A stretch of 64,000 nucleotides of DNA, from the NCBI GenBank assembly GCA_963764585.1, contig CAVXTB010000003.1, positions 186,001 through 250,000 on the forward strand, in the 5' to 3' direction. The DNA comes from JAOPZW01 sp963764585 (GTDB lineage: Bacteria > Actinomycetota > Thermoleophilia > Solirubrobacterales > Solirubrobacteraceae). Of this stretch, positions 43,080 through 51,199 are shown piece after piece. Every line of letters begins with the position of its first letter. Position 1 is the first letter of the stretch. The position numbers and the translations under genes were made by a program. Below the pieces are notes generated by a model, which worked only from the letters and a program-made list of their open reading frames with translations, ran no database searches and was not told where the DNA came from.

Positions 43080-44548
43080 GTCACGCCCGCCATGAGCATC
43101 CGCACCGTGGTCGAGCCCGGCAGCAGGTAGGCGGACGCGGTCAGGGCGATAAGCCCCGCGCCGAGCAGGGCGGTAAGCCGCTCGACGGCGCGGACGCGGC
43201 GTCCCCGTCGCCAGCGTCGCTGGCGCTCGCCGCCGACCACGCCCTCGATGAGCGCGTGGGCGAGGCCGAGGAAGCCCAGCGCCAGCAGCGTCGCGGCGAT
43301 TGTGGTGACGACGACCTCGCCGGCGTCGATGCCGCCCAGCAGCACGAGCAGCTCGCTGAGGAACAGCGGTGAGGGCGGCAGGCCGCTCAGCGATCCGAGG
43401 CTCACCCCGACCGCCGCGGCGGTTCCCGGGTTGGCGCTGGCAAGCCCGCGGGCGGGGTGCTCTGCGGCGTCGGGCTGGTTGTGCAGCAGCGGGATGGCCG
43501 CGTAGAAGCCCAGCGCCTTGGCCAGTGCGTGCCCGGCCACGTGCAGCACGACGCCTGCCGTGGCCAGCGGGGTAGCGAAGCCGATCCCCAAGGCGATGAC
43601 GCCCATGTGCTCAAGGCTCGAGTAGGCCAGCAGCCGCTTCCACGCCAGCGCCCGCCATAGGAACGGGACGGCGATTGCCAGCGAGGCCAGGCCGAACGCC
43701 AGGAAGGTCGCGCTCGCCACGCCGCCTCGCAGCGCGGGGCCAAGCGTCTCGAGCACCCGCCACGCGACCAGGATCACGGTCGGCAGCAGCGCGGCGGAGA
43801 GCAGCGCGCTCACCGGCGGCGGCGCCTCGCTGTGCGCGTCGGGCAGCCAGTTGTGCACCGGTGCCCAGCCGATCTTGGTCGCCAGCCCGGCGAGGATCAG
43901 CAGGAACGCCAGCAGCGCGCGATCGTCGGGCAGCGACCTGGCCTGGCGGGCGATCTGCTGCCAGTCCAGCGTCGAGAGCACGCCGCCGTGGGGCGCGAGC
44001 CCGACGTAGAGCACGAGGATCCCGACCAGCGCGATCGCCAGGCCGAAGGTGGTGAGCACGAGGTACTTCCAGCCCGCCTCCAGCGCCGTGCGGCGCCCGC
44101 TGTAGGCGACCAGCAGCGCCGAGGCGCCCGTCGTGGCCTCGACCAGCAGCCAGGCCACGCCGAGGTTGTCGACCAGCGGCAGCGCGAGCAGCGCGGCCCA
44201 GAAGAGGTAGAAGCCCAGGTAGTACCAGGCGCGCGCTCGTGCGGCGCGAAAGAAGCTGCGCCCGCCGCCGGCCAGGTAGATCGGCGAGACGAGCGCGCTC
44301 AACAGGCCCACGATGGCAATGACCGCCAGGAACGCCCCGGTCGCGGCGTCGACGACATACCAGGAGCCGTGCGTCGGCGTCGCGCTGTCGGCCAGCGCCA
44401 CCACGGCGAGCGCCAGCGCGACGATCGCGGTGGCAAGCGCCCCGGCGTGGTTGACTCGATCGGCGCCCGCCGGTGTGCGGGCGAGCTGCACCAGCAGGCC
44501 GCAGGCGACCGGAACAGCCGGGACGGCGACGACGAGCGCCTCAGTCAC
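43076..44548 (-). CDS. hyfF: Hydrogenase-4-like antiporter-type subunit (HyfF)
   Basis: Encodes 490 residues with about 13-14 membrane helices. The proton-conducting transporter (NuoN/NuoL/MrpD-like) signatures are IGWAPVHNWLPDAHSEAPPPVSALLSAALL and LLAYSSLEHMGVIALGIGF, including the conserved Lys and His in helices 7-8 and 12. It forms part of the membrane arm of the group-4 complex. The GTG start at 44548 overlaps hyfE by 8 bases, and its stop overlaps the hyfG start. Confidence 0.92.
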   Translation of the reverse strand: MTEALVVAVPAVPVACGLLVQLARTPAGADRVNHAGALATAIVALALAVVALADSATPTHGSWYVVDAATGAFLAVIAIVGLLSALVSPIYLAGGGRSFFRAARARAWYYLGFYLFWAALLALPLVDNLGVAWLLVEATTGASALLVAYSGRRTALEAGWKYLVLTTFGLAIALVGILVLYVGLAPHGGVLSTLDWQQIARQARSLPDDRALLAFLLILAGLATKIGWAPVHNWLPDAHSEAPPPVSALLSAALLPTVILVAWRVLETLGPALRGGVASATFLAFGLASLAIAVPFLWRALAWKRLLAYSSLEHMGVIALGIGFATPLATAGVVLHVAGHALAKALGFYAAIPLLHNQPDAAEHPARGLASANPGTAAAVGVSLGSLSGLPPSPLFLSELLVLLGGIDAGEVVVTTIAATLLALGFLGLAHALIEGVVGGERQRRWRRGRRVRAVERLTALLGAGLIALTASAYLLPGSTTVRMLMAGVT

Positions 44549-45158
44549 GCAACCCTCCCAGCAGCGAGGTGTCGCCGGTGCCCAGCTCCTCGTGGATCTT
44601 GGCGCTGAACGCCCCGGCGACCGAGACGATGACCACGAGGTCGAAGACGAGGCCCAGCTCGATGAAGGCGGGCAGCCCGCCCGGTGCCGACAGCGCCGCC
44701 AGGTACAGGCCGTTCTCGGCGACCAGGAAGCCGAGCGCCTGGAAGATCGCCGGGCCGCGCACCACGGCCGTGGCGATCCCCAGCGCCACCAGGCCCATCG
44801 CGGCATGCTCGGAACGCGCGCTGGTCAGGCCGAAGCGTGGCACCAGCGCGACCAGCGCGAGCGCGAGCGCCAGAGCGATCGTCAAGCGGGCCAGCGGATG
44901 GCGCTCGGAGGCAATGCGCCCGGCCTCGCGCGTTCGCATGACGACGGCCGCCAACAGCACGGGAAGGGCCACCGCCTTGGCCAGCAGCACGACCCCGCCG
45001 ACGAGCAGCGCGCTCGACTCGCCGGCCGCGTCGGTGATCGCGGCAGCGCCGAGGAACACCGACTGCGCGGCGACCAGCGCGATCGCGACCGAACGCCGCC
45101 GAACCATCACCACCAGGAGTGCGCTGACGATCAGCGCCCAGACCAGCGGACCGCTCAC
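44541..45158 (-). CDS. hyfE: Hydrogenase-4-like membrane subunit (HyfE)
   Basis: Encodes 205 residues with about six membrane helices and a cytoplasmic C terminus (SAKIHEELGTGDTSLLGGLRD). The motif ENGLYLAAL in the fifth helix is the NuoK-like signature of HyfE-type subunits. The GTG start overlaps the hyfC stop by four bases and its own stop overlaps the hyfF start. It is part of the membrane arm of the complex. Confidence 0.88.
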   Translation of the reverse strand: MSGPLVWALIVSALLVVMVRRRSVAIALVAAQSVFLGAAAITDAAGESSALLVGGVVLLAKAVALPVLLAAVVMRTREAGRIASERHPLARLTIALALALALVALVPRFGLTSARSEHAAMGLVALGIATAVVRGPAIFQALGFLVAENGLYLAALSAPGGLPAFIELGLVFDLVVIVSVAGAFSAKIHEELGTGDTSLLGGLRD

Positions 45159-46084
45159 GCTCCCCCTCCCGCGAACCAGCTCGCCAGCCCCAAGAAGCAC
45201 ACCGCTCCGCCCGCGGCCAAGAAGAGCGGCACGCGCAGGATGCGCATCTTGACCTGCGTCGTCTCGACCAGCGCCAGCACCGCGCACAGCACCAGCAGCG
45301 ACCCCGCGAGCACCGCCGCCTGGGCAGCGAACGGTCCCGGGTGTGGCACGAACAGCTCGGCCGCGAGAACGAGGACGATCCAGTGCCGTGCCGCCGCCGC
45401 CCACTGCAGATAGGCCAGGTCGCGCCCGGCGTACTCCAGCAGTGGTCCCTCGTGGACCATGGTCAGCTCCAGGTGGGTATCGGGGTTGTCGATCGGCTGG
45501 CGGCCCGTCTCGGCCAGCGCAACCAGGGCGAACGCGAGGGCCGCGGCCCAGTGCGCGGGCTCGTCCCAGACGCTCGAGTGCGACGCCGAGGCGCTCAGCG
45601 CGACGAGGTCGGTGCTCCCGGTCGGCAGCGCCACGAGCACGACGACCAACAGCAGCACCGCCTCGACGGACACCGCGAACGTCAGGTCGCGGCTGGCCCC
45701 CATCAGGCCGAACCCCCCACCGGTGTCCCAGGCCGACAGGGTGACGGCGAAGCGCGCGAGCGCCAGCAGCCCGACCAGCACGAGCGCGTCGTTGCCGACC
45801 GGCCAGCCCGGTGAGCGCCCGGCGATCGGCAGCAACACCAGCGTGACCCCCAACGACGCGGCGACCACGGCGGGCGCCAGCTCGTAGACGACCGTGCGCG
45901 GCTCCGGTGACACGCGGGTCTTGCCCCACAGCCGGCGCAGCTCGCGATAGGGCTGAAGCGGCGAGGGTCCCGGCCGCCCTTGCAGACGTCCCTTGAGATG
46001 CTGCACGATCCCCGGGATCAACGGCGACAGGCCCACGCCGCCGAGCACCTGCACGACGCCCGCGACCGCCGTCGCGCCGCTCAC
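45155..46084 (-). CDS. hyfC: Hydrogenase-4-like membrane subunit (HyfC/HycD, NuoH-like)
   Basis: Encodes 309 residues with about eight membrane helices. GRPGPSPLQPYRELRRLWGKTRV is the classical HycD/NuoH N-terminal loop. ETGRQPIDNPDTHLELTMVHEGPLLEYAGRDLAYLQWAAA is the quinone-site-like signature with its conserved Glu. It anchors the peripheral NiFe/FeS arm to the membrane. The GTG start overlaps the hyfB stop by four bases. Confidence 0.93.
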   Translation of the reverse strand: MSGATAVAGVVQVLGGVGLSPLIPGIVQHLKGRLQGRPGPSPLQPYRELRRLWGKTRVSPEPRTVVYELAPAVVAASLGVTLVLLPIAGRSPGWPVGNDALVLVGLLALARFAVTLSAWDTGGGFGLMGASRDLTFAVSVEAVLLLVVVLVALPTGSTDLVALSASASHSSVWDEPAHWAAALAFALVALAETGRQPIDNPDTHLELTMVHEGPLLEYAGRDLAYLQWAAAARHWIVLVLAAELFVPHPGPFAAQAAVLAGSLLVLCAVLALVETTQVKMRILRVPLFLAAGGAVCFLGLASWFAGGGA

Positions 46085-48021
46085 GCCAGGACCCCCAGCC
46101 GCACCAGGGCCACGAGCACGCCCACAAGGCCGAGCAGGTAGACGATGTAGGTCCGCAGGCTGCCCGACTGCAGCCGCCGCACCACGGCCGCCCCGCGCAA
46201 CGCCGCCGCGGAGGCCGGCTCATAGACGAGCGTGTCGAAAAGATGCGGCACCTGCGCCTCGTAGACGACCTCCTGCACGACGCCGCGCTCCGCGTGCACC
46301 GCCAGCTCGCGCTGCGGGCGCAGCAGCGCCTCCAGCACGAGCCGCAGCGGCTTCGTGAACCCCGCCGACGTCCAGTTCAACGCCGGCTCGACGCGCTGCC
46401 CGCACGCCCACGCGGGCACGGGCCGAGCGCGGCGGCCGGCGCCAAGGCGCCACAGCGCGCCGGTCGCGATCAACAGCGCCAGGGCCAGGGCCAGCGTCGG
46501 AAGCCCTCCCGTCCCAGGCAGCGCCAGGCCCGGCTGCTCGGCGAGGGCCGCGTCGCCCGGCCCCAGGCGCGCCAGCGTCGGCACCAGCAGGCCCGGCGCG
46601 ACGCCCAGCAGCACGCACAGCCCCGCCAGGAACACAAGCGGCGAGCGCATGCCCACCCTCGACTCGGCGGCCTCCGCGCACTCAGCGCGCCGCGGCGCCC
46701 CCAGCAGCACCAGGCCGATGACCTTGACGAAGCAGAAGATCGCCAGCGCCGCGGTCGCGGCAAGCGCGGCCGTGGCCGCCGCGCCCGCCACCGCGACGCC
46801 AAGCGGTCCGTAGACCGCGACATGCAGCAGCGACTGCAGCGTCATCCACTCCGAGGCAAAGCCGTTGAGCGGCGGCAGCCCCGCGATCGCCATCGCACCG
46901 ACCGCGAACGCCCCGCCCGTCCACGGCATCCGCCGCAACAGGCCACCGAGGCGGTCGAGCTCAAGGGTCCCGACCGCGGTGGCGAACGACCCCGCGCCGA
47001 GGAACAGCAGCGCCTTGAACACCGCGTGGTTGAGGATGTGCAGCAGCGCCGCCGCGAAGGCGATCGCGCTCCACCGCGTCTCGCCGAGCGCCACGAAGAC
47101 CAGCGACGCGCCAAGGCCCAGGACGATGATCCCGACGTTCTCGATCGAATGAAACGCCAGCAGCCGCTTGAGCTCGTGCTGAAACAGCGCGTAGAGCACG
47201 CCGCCCACCGCCGACAGCGCCCCCACGCCCAGCAACACCAAGCCCACCCACAGCGGGACCGGCGCCGCCCAGGTGAACAGCACGCGGATCAGGCCGTACA
47301 ACGCAAGCTTGATCATCACGCCCGACATCAGCCCCGAGACATGCGCGGGCGCGAGCGGGTGCGCGCGCGGCAGCCACGAGTGCAGCGGCATCGCGCCCGC
47401 CTTGGTGCCGAATCCCACCACGGCCGCGACGGCCACCAGCGCGCGCAGCCCGTCGCTCAGCGGCGCGCCCGCCAGCGCACCGTGCTCGGCGAGCACGACC
47501 ATGCTCACCCACACCCCGATCCCGCCCAGGTGCGTGATCGCCAGATACGCGAACACGTCGCGCCGCGCCTGCACGTCCTGGCGCGAAACCAGGATCGCGC
47601 TCGCCGGCAGCAGCGTCATCAGCTCCCAAGAACCCAGGAACGTCGTGACATCGCGCGCCACGACAAGCCCCACCAGCGCCAGGCAGAAACCGCCCGTCAA
47701 GGCCACGAGCACCCGCACGTGGCGCGCATCGCGCAATGCGTCGCGCGCGAACCACGCCGACGGCACCGCGATCACCGCGAGCACGAGCAGGAAGAAGCCC
47801 GTGAGTCGATCGACACCGAACGCCGGGGCAAAGCCGCCGCGGAACCCGACGCCAAGCTCGCCGGCCCCGAACAACACCGCCGCGCCGACCGCGCCGATGA
47901 CCGCCATCCCCAACGCCTGCGCCGCTAACGCCAGCCGCCAGCGCCCCGCGACGAGCGCCAGCCCGACGCCGCCGGCCACCCCAAGGCACCCGACGACAAG
48001 GAGCACCTCGCCCGCGGTCAT
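46081..48021 (-). CDS. hyfB: Hydrogenase-4-like antiporter-type subunit (HyfB)
   Basis: Encodes 646 residues with some 15-16 membrane helices. Proton_antipo_M motifs are FLGSWELMTLLPASAIL, FGTKAGAMPLHSWLPRAHPLAPAHVSGLMSGVMIKLALYGLIR, and LKRLLAFHSIENVGIIVLGLG. A C-terminal extension after residue 500 (PAWACGQRVEPALNWTSAGFTKPLR) is typical of HyfB/HycC. It is first of the six-gene operon; the ATG is 62 bases after the ArsR stop, so the regulator may be cotranscribed. Confidence 0.94.
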   Translation of the reverse strand: MTAGEVLLVVGCLGVAGGVGLALVAGRWRLALAAQALGMAVIGAVGAAVLFGAGELGVGFRGGFAPAFGVDRLTGFFLLVLAVIAVPSAWFARDALRDARHVRVLVALTGGFCLALVGLVVARDVTTFLGSWELMTLLPASAILVSRQDVQARRDVFAYLAITHLGGIGVWVSMVVLAEHGALAGAPLSDGLRALVAVAAVVGFGTKAGAMPLHSWLPRAHPLAPAHVSGLMSGVMIKLALYGLIRVLFTWAAPVPLWVGLVLLGVGALSAVGGVLYALFQHELKRLLAFHSIENVGIIVLGLGASLVFVALGETRWSAIAFAAALLHILNHAVFKALLFLGAGSFATAVGTLELDRLGGLLRRMPWTGGAFAVGAMAIAGLPPLNGFASEWMTLQSLLHVAVYGPLGVAVAGAAATAALAATAALAIFCFVKVIGLVLLGAPRRAECAEAAESRVGMRSPLVFLAGLCVLLGVAPGLLVPTLARLGPGDAALAEQPGLALPGTGGLPTLALALALLIATGALWRLGAGRRARPVPAWACGQRVEPALNWTSAGFTKPLRLVLEALLRPQRELAVHAERGVVQEVVYEAQVPHLFDTLVYEPASAAALRGAAVVRRLQSGSLRTYIVYLLGLVGVLVALVRLGVLA

Positions 48022-48082
48022 CGACCACACGCTCCGCGCGCCGCCGCCATGAGCAGGCGTTCACGGCGCCACTGCCCTGCGC

Positions 48083-48496
48083 TCATGCCGTTCGACGCGT
48101 GCCGCGCCGCGGCCGTCGACTCGTCTGCGCGCCGAGCTCCCCCAGCAGCGCGCGGCTCTCCTCCAGATTGGCCTTCAGGATCTCGCGCGCGATCGCCAGC
48201 AGCCGCAGCGTGCGCGCATCCTTGACCCGGCAATGGACGCTCGTGCCCGACTTGCGACTCTCCAGCAGGCCGTGGCGTCGCAGCGCCCGCAGATGCTGCG
48301 AGACGCCGCTGGAATCGAGCTCGAGCGCGGCCTGGAGCTCGCCCACCGTCCGCTCGCCATCCCCCAACAGCTCGAGCAGCCGCACGCGCGCGGGATGCCC
48401 CAGCGCGCGAAACAGCTCAGCCCTCAACCGATACACGGGATGCGAGCGGACATCGGCTCCCGCCCGCGCCCGGTCGTGGTCGTGGAGGTGGCTCAC
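48083..48496 (-). CDS. ArsR-family winged-helix regulator, hydrogenase-linked copy 1
   Basis: Encodes 137 residues. Helix-turn-helix: AELFRALGHPARVRLLELLGDGERTVGELQAALELDSSGVSQHLRALRRHGLLESRKSGTSVHCRVKD. It has no ELCVCD metal site. The GTG at 48496 gives the same length (137) as the paralogue at 48611, supporting this start. An AT-rich element (O3) lies 39 bases upstream. It directly precedes hyfB, as the ArsR regulator Rv0081 precedes the hydrogenase-like genes in M. tuberculosis. Probably an autoregulated controller of the operon. Confidence 0.9.
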   Translation of the reverse strand: MSHLHDHDRARAGADVRSHPVYRLRAELFRALGHPARVRLLELLGDGERTVGELQAALELDSSGVSQHLRALRRHGLLESRKSGTSVHCRVKDARTLRLLAIAREILKANLEESRALLGELGAQTSRRPRRGTRRTA

Positions 48497-48534
48497 GGCG
48501 ACGCGGGAGTATGGCACAAGACCTACCGTCGTCC

Positions 48535-48555
48535 TCAAGTTTCAAAGTCTCTAAG
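48535..48555. promoter_or_regulatory. AT-rich operator-like element O3
   Basis: TCAAGTTTCAAAGTCTCTAAG lies upstream of ArsR copy 1 and between it and copy 2. It aligns with O2 at 41073. Likely the operator of the arsR/hyf transcript. Confidence 0.6.
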
Positions 48556-48610
48556 GTTTGGCGAAACGCAGCGACGAGACCGTTGGGACGGATTGGGCGC
48601 GGCGCGGGGC

Positions 48611-49024
48611 TCAGCGTCCGCGCGACGCGGCCGACGGGCGTTCGTCGCCGAGCGTGCTCAGCAGGGCCTGCGAGTCGGACAGGGCCGCGGTCAGGATCTG
48701 CCGCGCCACGGCGAGCAGCTGGGAGACGCGCGGGTCCTTGATGCGGTAGTAGACGCTCGTCCCGGCGCGGCGACTCTCGAGCAGGCCCTGCTGGCGCAAC
48801 GCCGCGAGGTGCTGCGATGTACCGCTCGAGTCCAGATCCAGCTCCGCCTGGAGCTGCCCGACCGCTCGCTCCCCTTCGCTGAGCAGCTCCAGGATGCGGA
48901 TGCGCACCGGGTGGCCGAGGACGCGGAACAGCTGAGCCTTCACGACGTAGACCGGATCAGAACGGACGTGTGTCGCCCCACGCTCGTCGGGTGCTGGTGC
49001 GGATGATCGGCGGCGGGCGGCCAT
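48611..49024 (-). CDS. ArsR-family winged-helix regulator, copy 2
   Basis: Encodes 137 residues, clearly paralogous to the product of 48083-48496: AQLFRVLGHPVRIRILELLSEGERAVGQLQAELDLDSSGTSQHLAALRQQGLLESRRAGTSVYYRIKD. It lacks the ArsR metal-binding Cys motif. The helix after the wing (QLLAVARQILTAALSDSQALLSTL) matches copy 1 in spacing. It is divergent from the CarD-like gene, with AT-rich element O4 between them. It probably recognises the same or similar sites as copy 1 and may be a second input to the regulon. Confidence 0.9.
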   Translation of the reverse strand: MAARRRSSAPAPDERGATHVRSDPVYVVKAQLFRVLGHPVRIRILELLSEGERAVGQLQAELDLDSSGTSQHLAALRQQGLLESRRAGTSVYYRIKDPRVSQLLAVARQILTAALSDSQALLSTLGDERPSAASRGR

Positions 49025-49087
49025 GTTGGTCGGGGAGCCTAGACGGTCACACGGCCGTCGCGGCGCGATTCTACTCACTCGTCGAGT

Positions 49088-49109
49088 CTTAGAAGACGAT
49101 AAGCTTAGG
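49088..49109. promoter_or_regulatory. AT-rich operator-like element O4
   Basis: CTTAGAAGACGATAAGCTTA continuing GG, with the palindrome TAAGCTTA at 49100-49107. It ends just before the ribosome site of the CarD-like gene, so binding would probably block its expression. Confidence 0.55.
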
Positions 49110-49115
49110 AAGGCC

Positions 49116-49715
49116 ATGACAAAGGTCGCCGCGCAGCACCGGCACGGCCGTCCGGCTGGACGGTTCGATGTAGGCGACCGCGTGGTGCACCCCCACCACG
49201 GCGCAGGAGAGGTCGTCAGTCGTGGGCGCCGGCGGATCCACGGCACGGTCGGCGAGTACCTCGAGATCGAGCTGGCCAGCCCGTCGCTGCGGATCATCGT
49301 GCCAGTCGACGCTGCGACGTTGATCGGTCTTCGACCGATCGTCGATCCCCGCAAGATGCAACGGATCATCGACATCCTGCGCAGCACGCCAGAGCTCGTC
49401 GACGCGAACTGGTCGCAGCGCCAGAAGCTCCACCGCGCAAGGTTGAAGAGCGGCGACGTACTCGAGCTAGCGGCCGTGCTGCGCGATCTGGCCGGGCAGG
49501 CTGTCGCCGCGGAGCTATCGGCGAGCGAGGGCGAGCTCTATGAGCGCTCGCGCCGAGTCCTGGCGTCGGAGCTGCAGTACGTCCTCGGCGTGGACGCCCA
49601 GCACGCAACGGCCTACATCGATGAGCACACAGGCTCGCCAAGCGCCTCCGACGCGGCGACCAGCGGCCCGAGCGCGCAGCCGACGGCGACGGCGACACCA
49701 GCGAGGCGACGATGA
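49116..49715 (+). CDS. CarD-like RNA-polymerase-interacting regulator
   Basis: Encodes 199 residues. The CarD/TRCF RNA-polymerase-interaction domain starts at about residue 16: RFDVGDRVVHPHHGAGEVVSRG, then YLEIELASPSLRIIVPVDAA. A helical C-terminal domain follows (LKSGDVLELAAVLRDLAGQ, ELYERSRRVLASELQYVLG), with an extra 25-residue Ser/Thr/Ala tail. CarD stabilises open promoter complexes. Being inside the ArsR-controlled region, it may be a specialised paralogue of the housekeeping CarD. AGGAAGG precedes the ATG. Confidence 0.88.
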   Translation: MTKVAAQHRHGRPAGRFDVGDRVVHPHHGAGEVVSRGRRRIHGTVGEYLEIELASPSLRIIVPVDAATLIGLRPIVDPRKMQRIIDILRSTPELVDANWSQRQKLHRARLKSGDVLELAAVLRDLAGQAVAAELSASEGELYERSRRVLASELQYVLGVDAQHATAYIDEHTGSPSASDAATSGPSAQPTATATPARRR

Positions 49716-49775
49716 CCAGCGGACGGACTCCGGCCGCAGACGTGCCGCGCCACTGACGGCGGACGCGGCCAGGGA

Positions 49776-50696
49776 TCAGCCTTCCCGACCACCACGCGCC
49801 GAGCGACCGTTCTGCGCGGCCGAGGCCGCGGCGACGGTGTCGACGATCGCGATCGCGGCGGCGGCGCGCACCAGACGGGTCAGCACGATCAGCTGTGCGC
49901 GTGCCAAGCCGTCCGCCTCGCCGCGCAGCATCTGCGAGCGACCGCAACCGGCGGTGACCCCCGGTGCGGGGACCGAGACCGAAACGCGCAACGCGGCACA
50001 CAGGGGCCGCGCACCGCCGTCAACCTCGTCTGGGCGTCGCCTCAGCTTCTCGGCCCGCGCGCCGACCTCGAGAGCGATCGCGCGCAGCGGCACGCCGTGC
50101 ATCGCGGCACGGTCGACCGAAACACCCGACGCGCTGTTCGCTGTCGCGAGGTTGCCCGCCGCGCGCACCAACAGCGCGACCAGGTCGACCACCGCCACCT
50201 GCAGCGACAGCAGGTCGGCGTGGCCGCCTCGATCGGACGCGCGCAGCAGCGCCAGCGCCTTGCGCGTCTGCGCAGCGGGTGCCTGCGCATCGCGCGACGC
50301 GATCTCATAGGTGAGCTCGCCGGCAAGGACGTCGCCCTCGTGGCCCCGCAGACACCGTGCGAGCGCCTCGACGACGCCGGCGCGCTGGTCGGCGCCGTCG
50401 CGCCGCAGCCTCAAGACCTCCGAGACGCACCGCAGCAGCTCCGAGGCGTCGTCGACCAGACCACCGACCGCATCCTCACCGGCGGTCCTGCGCCCTTCCA
50501 CCGCCCGCAACAGCCGGCCGTGCGCCCGGGCGCTGCCGGATGTCGCATTGTCGAGCGCCGCCTGGACGCACCCTTCGCGATTCGCAGCCGTGGAGACGAC
50601 CGCCGCTCGCACGCGCACGAGAGCATCGGCCCACGGCGGCGATGTCGACCCACCGCGTTCGAGCGGGTCGGGACCATCTTCGACCCGAGGTCGCAT
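49776..50696 (-). CDS. Unrecognised alpha-helical protein in hydrogenase region
   Basis: Encodes 306 residues, almost wholly helical and Ala/Arg/Leu rich, with no membrane helix or signal peptide. Helical stretches such as VGGLVDDASELLRCVSEVLRLR and HADLLSLQVAVVDLVALLVRAAGNL are vaguely PhoU-like in rhythm, but I cannot assign a family. The ATG at 50696 lies 18 bases from the perfect palindrome in O5, so it probably shares control with the hyf genes. It converges on the CarD-like gene. Confidence 0.6.
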   Translation of the reverse strand: MRPRVEDGPDPLERGGSTSPPWADALVRVRAAVVSTAANREGCVQAALDNATSGSARAHGRLLRAVEGRRTAGEDAVGGLVDDASELLRCVSEVLRLRRDGADQRAGVVEALARCLRGHEGDVLAGELTYEIASRDAQAPAAQTRKALALLRASDRGGHADLLSLQVAVVDLVALLVRAAGNLATANSASGVSVDRAAMHGVPLRAIALEVGARAEKLRRRPDEVDGGARPLCAALRVSVSVPAPGVTAGCGRSQMLRGEADGLARAQLIVLTRLVRAAAAIAIVDTVAAASAAQNGRSARGGREG

Positions 50697-50705
50697 ACGG
50701 CCAAC

Positions 50706-50729
50706 CTTAGTGGCTTATGAACTCATAAG
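50706..50729. promoter_or_regulatory. AT-rich operator-like element O5 with perfect 16-bp palindrome
   Basis: CTTAG (50706-50710) precedes CTTATGAACTCATAAG (50714-50729), a perfect inverted repeat with a 2-base centre. It sits between divergent frames at 50696 (minus) and 50744 (plus). Confidence 0.65.
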
Positions 50730-50743
50730 ATTGCTCGCCGCCC

Positions 50744-50872
50744 ATGAGATCGTCCGCAGCAGCCAAGGCCCTCCGACACCTCGTGCTCCGGCACGACAAC
50801 CCTCGCGACGAGCCAATCACCGAAGACCCGGCAGTCACTGCGCGGCGCAGGAAGGCCGCGGCACACGCCTGA
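50744..50872 (+). CDS. Possible 42-residue basic peptide
   Basis: ATG at 50744 opens MRSSAAAKALRHLVLRHDNP and ends RRRKAAAHA. It lies just downstream of element O5, divergent from the unrecognised helical protein. Composition is basic, with no clear ribosome site. Only position and coding-like codon use support it. Confidence 0.3.
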   Translation: MRSSAAAKALRHLVLRHDNPRDEPITEDPAVTARRRKAAAHA

Positions 50873-51199
50873 CGGCGGTGACCGTTGGCATCGTCATGCG
50901 CGCCCACTACGCAACGCGAAGCGCGGGAACGCGCTCGCCGGCAAGCACGAACGCGCCGCTCGCGTCTCGTTCCTTCACAGGACGCCACGAACGTGAGGAG
51001 CGGACCCCATCCATCATGAGTGATGCGAGGGCAGCGACCACACCGCGGGTCAGCGCCCGCGCGCGCCAAGTGACGCCACGCCCGAGGAGCCCCGATGGCG
51101 TGGCGCTTCGCGGCCGAGATCGACGCGGACGTCGACCACCCCGACATCCGGCGCTCCGACCGCCACCGAGAGGAGCACGCGATGCGACCATGACGTGGG
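50873..51199. other. Gene-poor stretch
   Basis: Lower coding quality than the surroundings. The only candidate is a 32-residue frame at 51095-51193 (MAWRFAAEIDADVDHPDIRR) with GAGGAG seven bases upstream, possibly a small acidic peptide or the stump of a lost gene. No RNA gene, repeat or terminator was recognised. Confidence 0.35.

Noticed and set aside
41475..43130. Long plus-strand frames over hyfG and hyfI
   Set aside because: They are shadows of the hydrogenase genes. The minus-strand frames carry the cofactor motifs.
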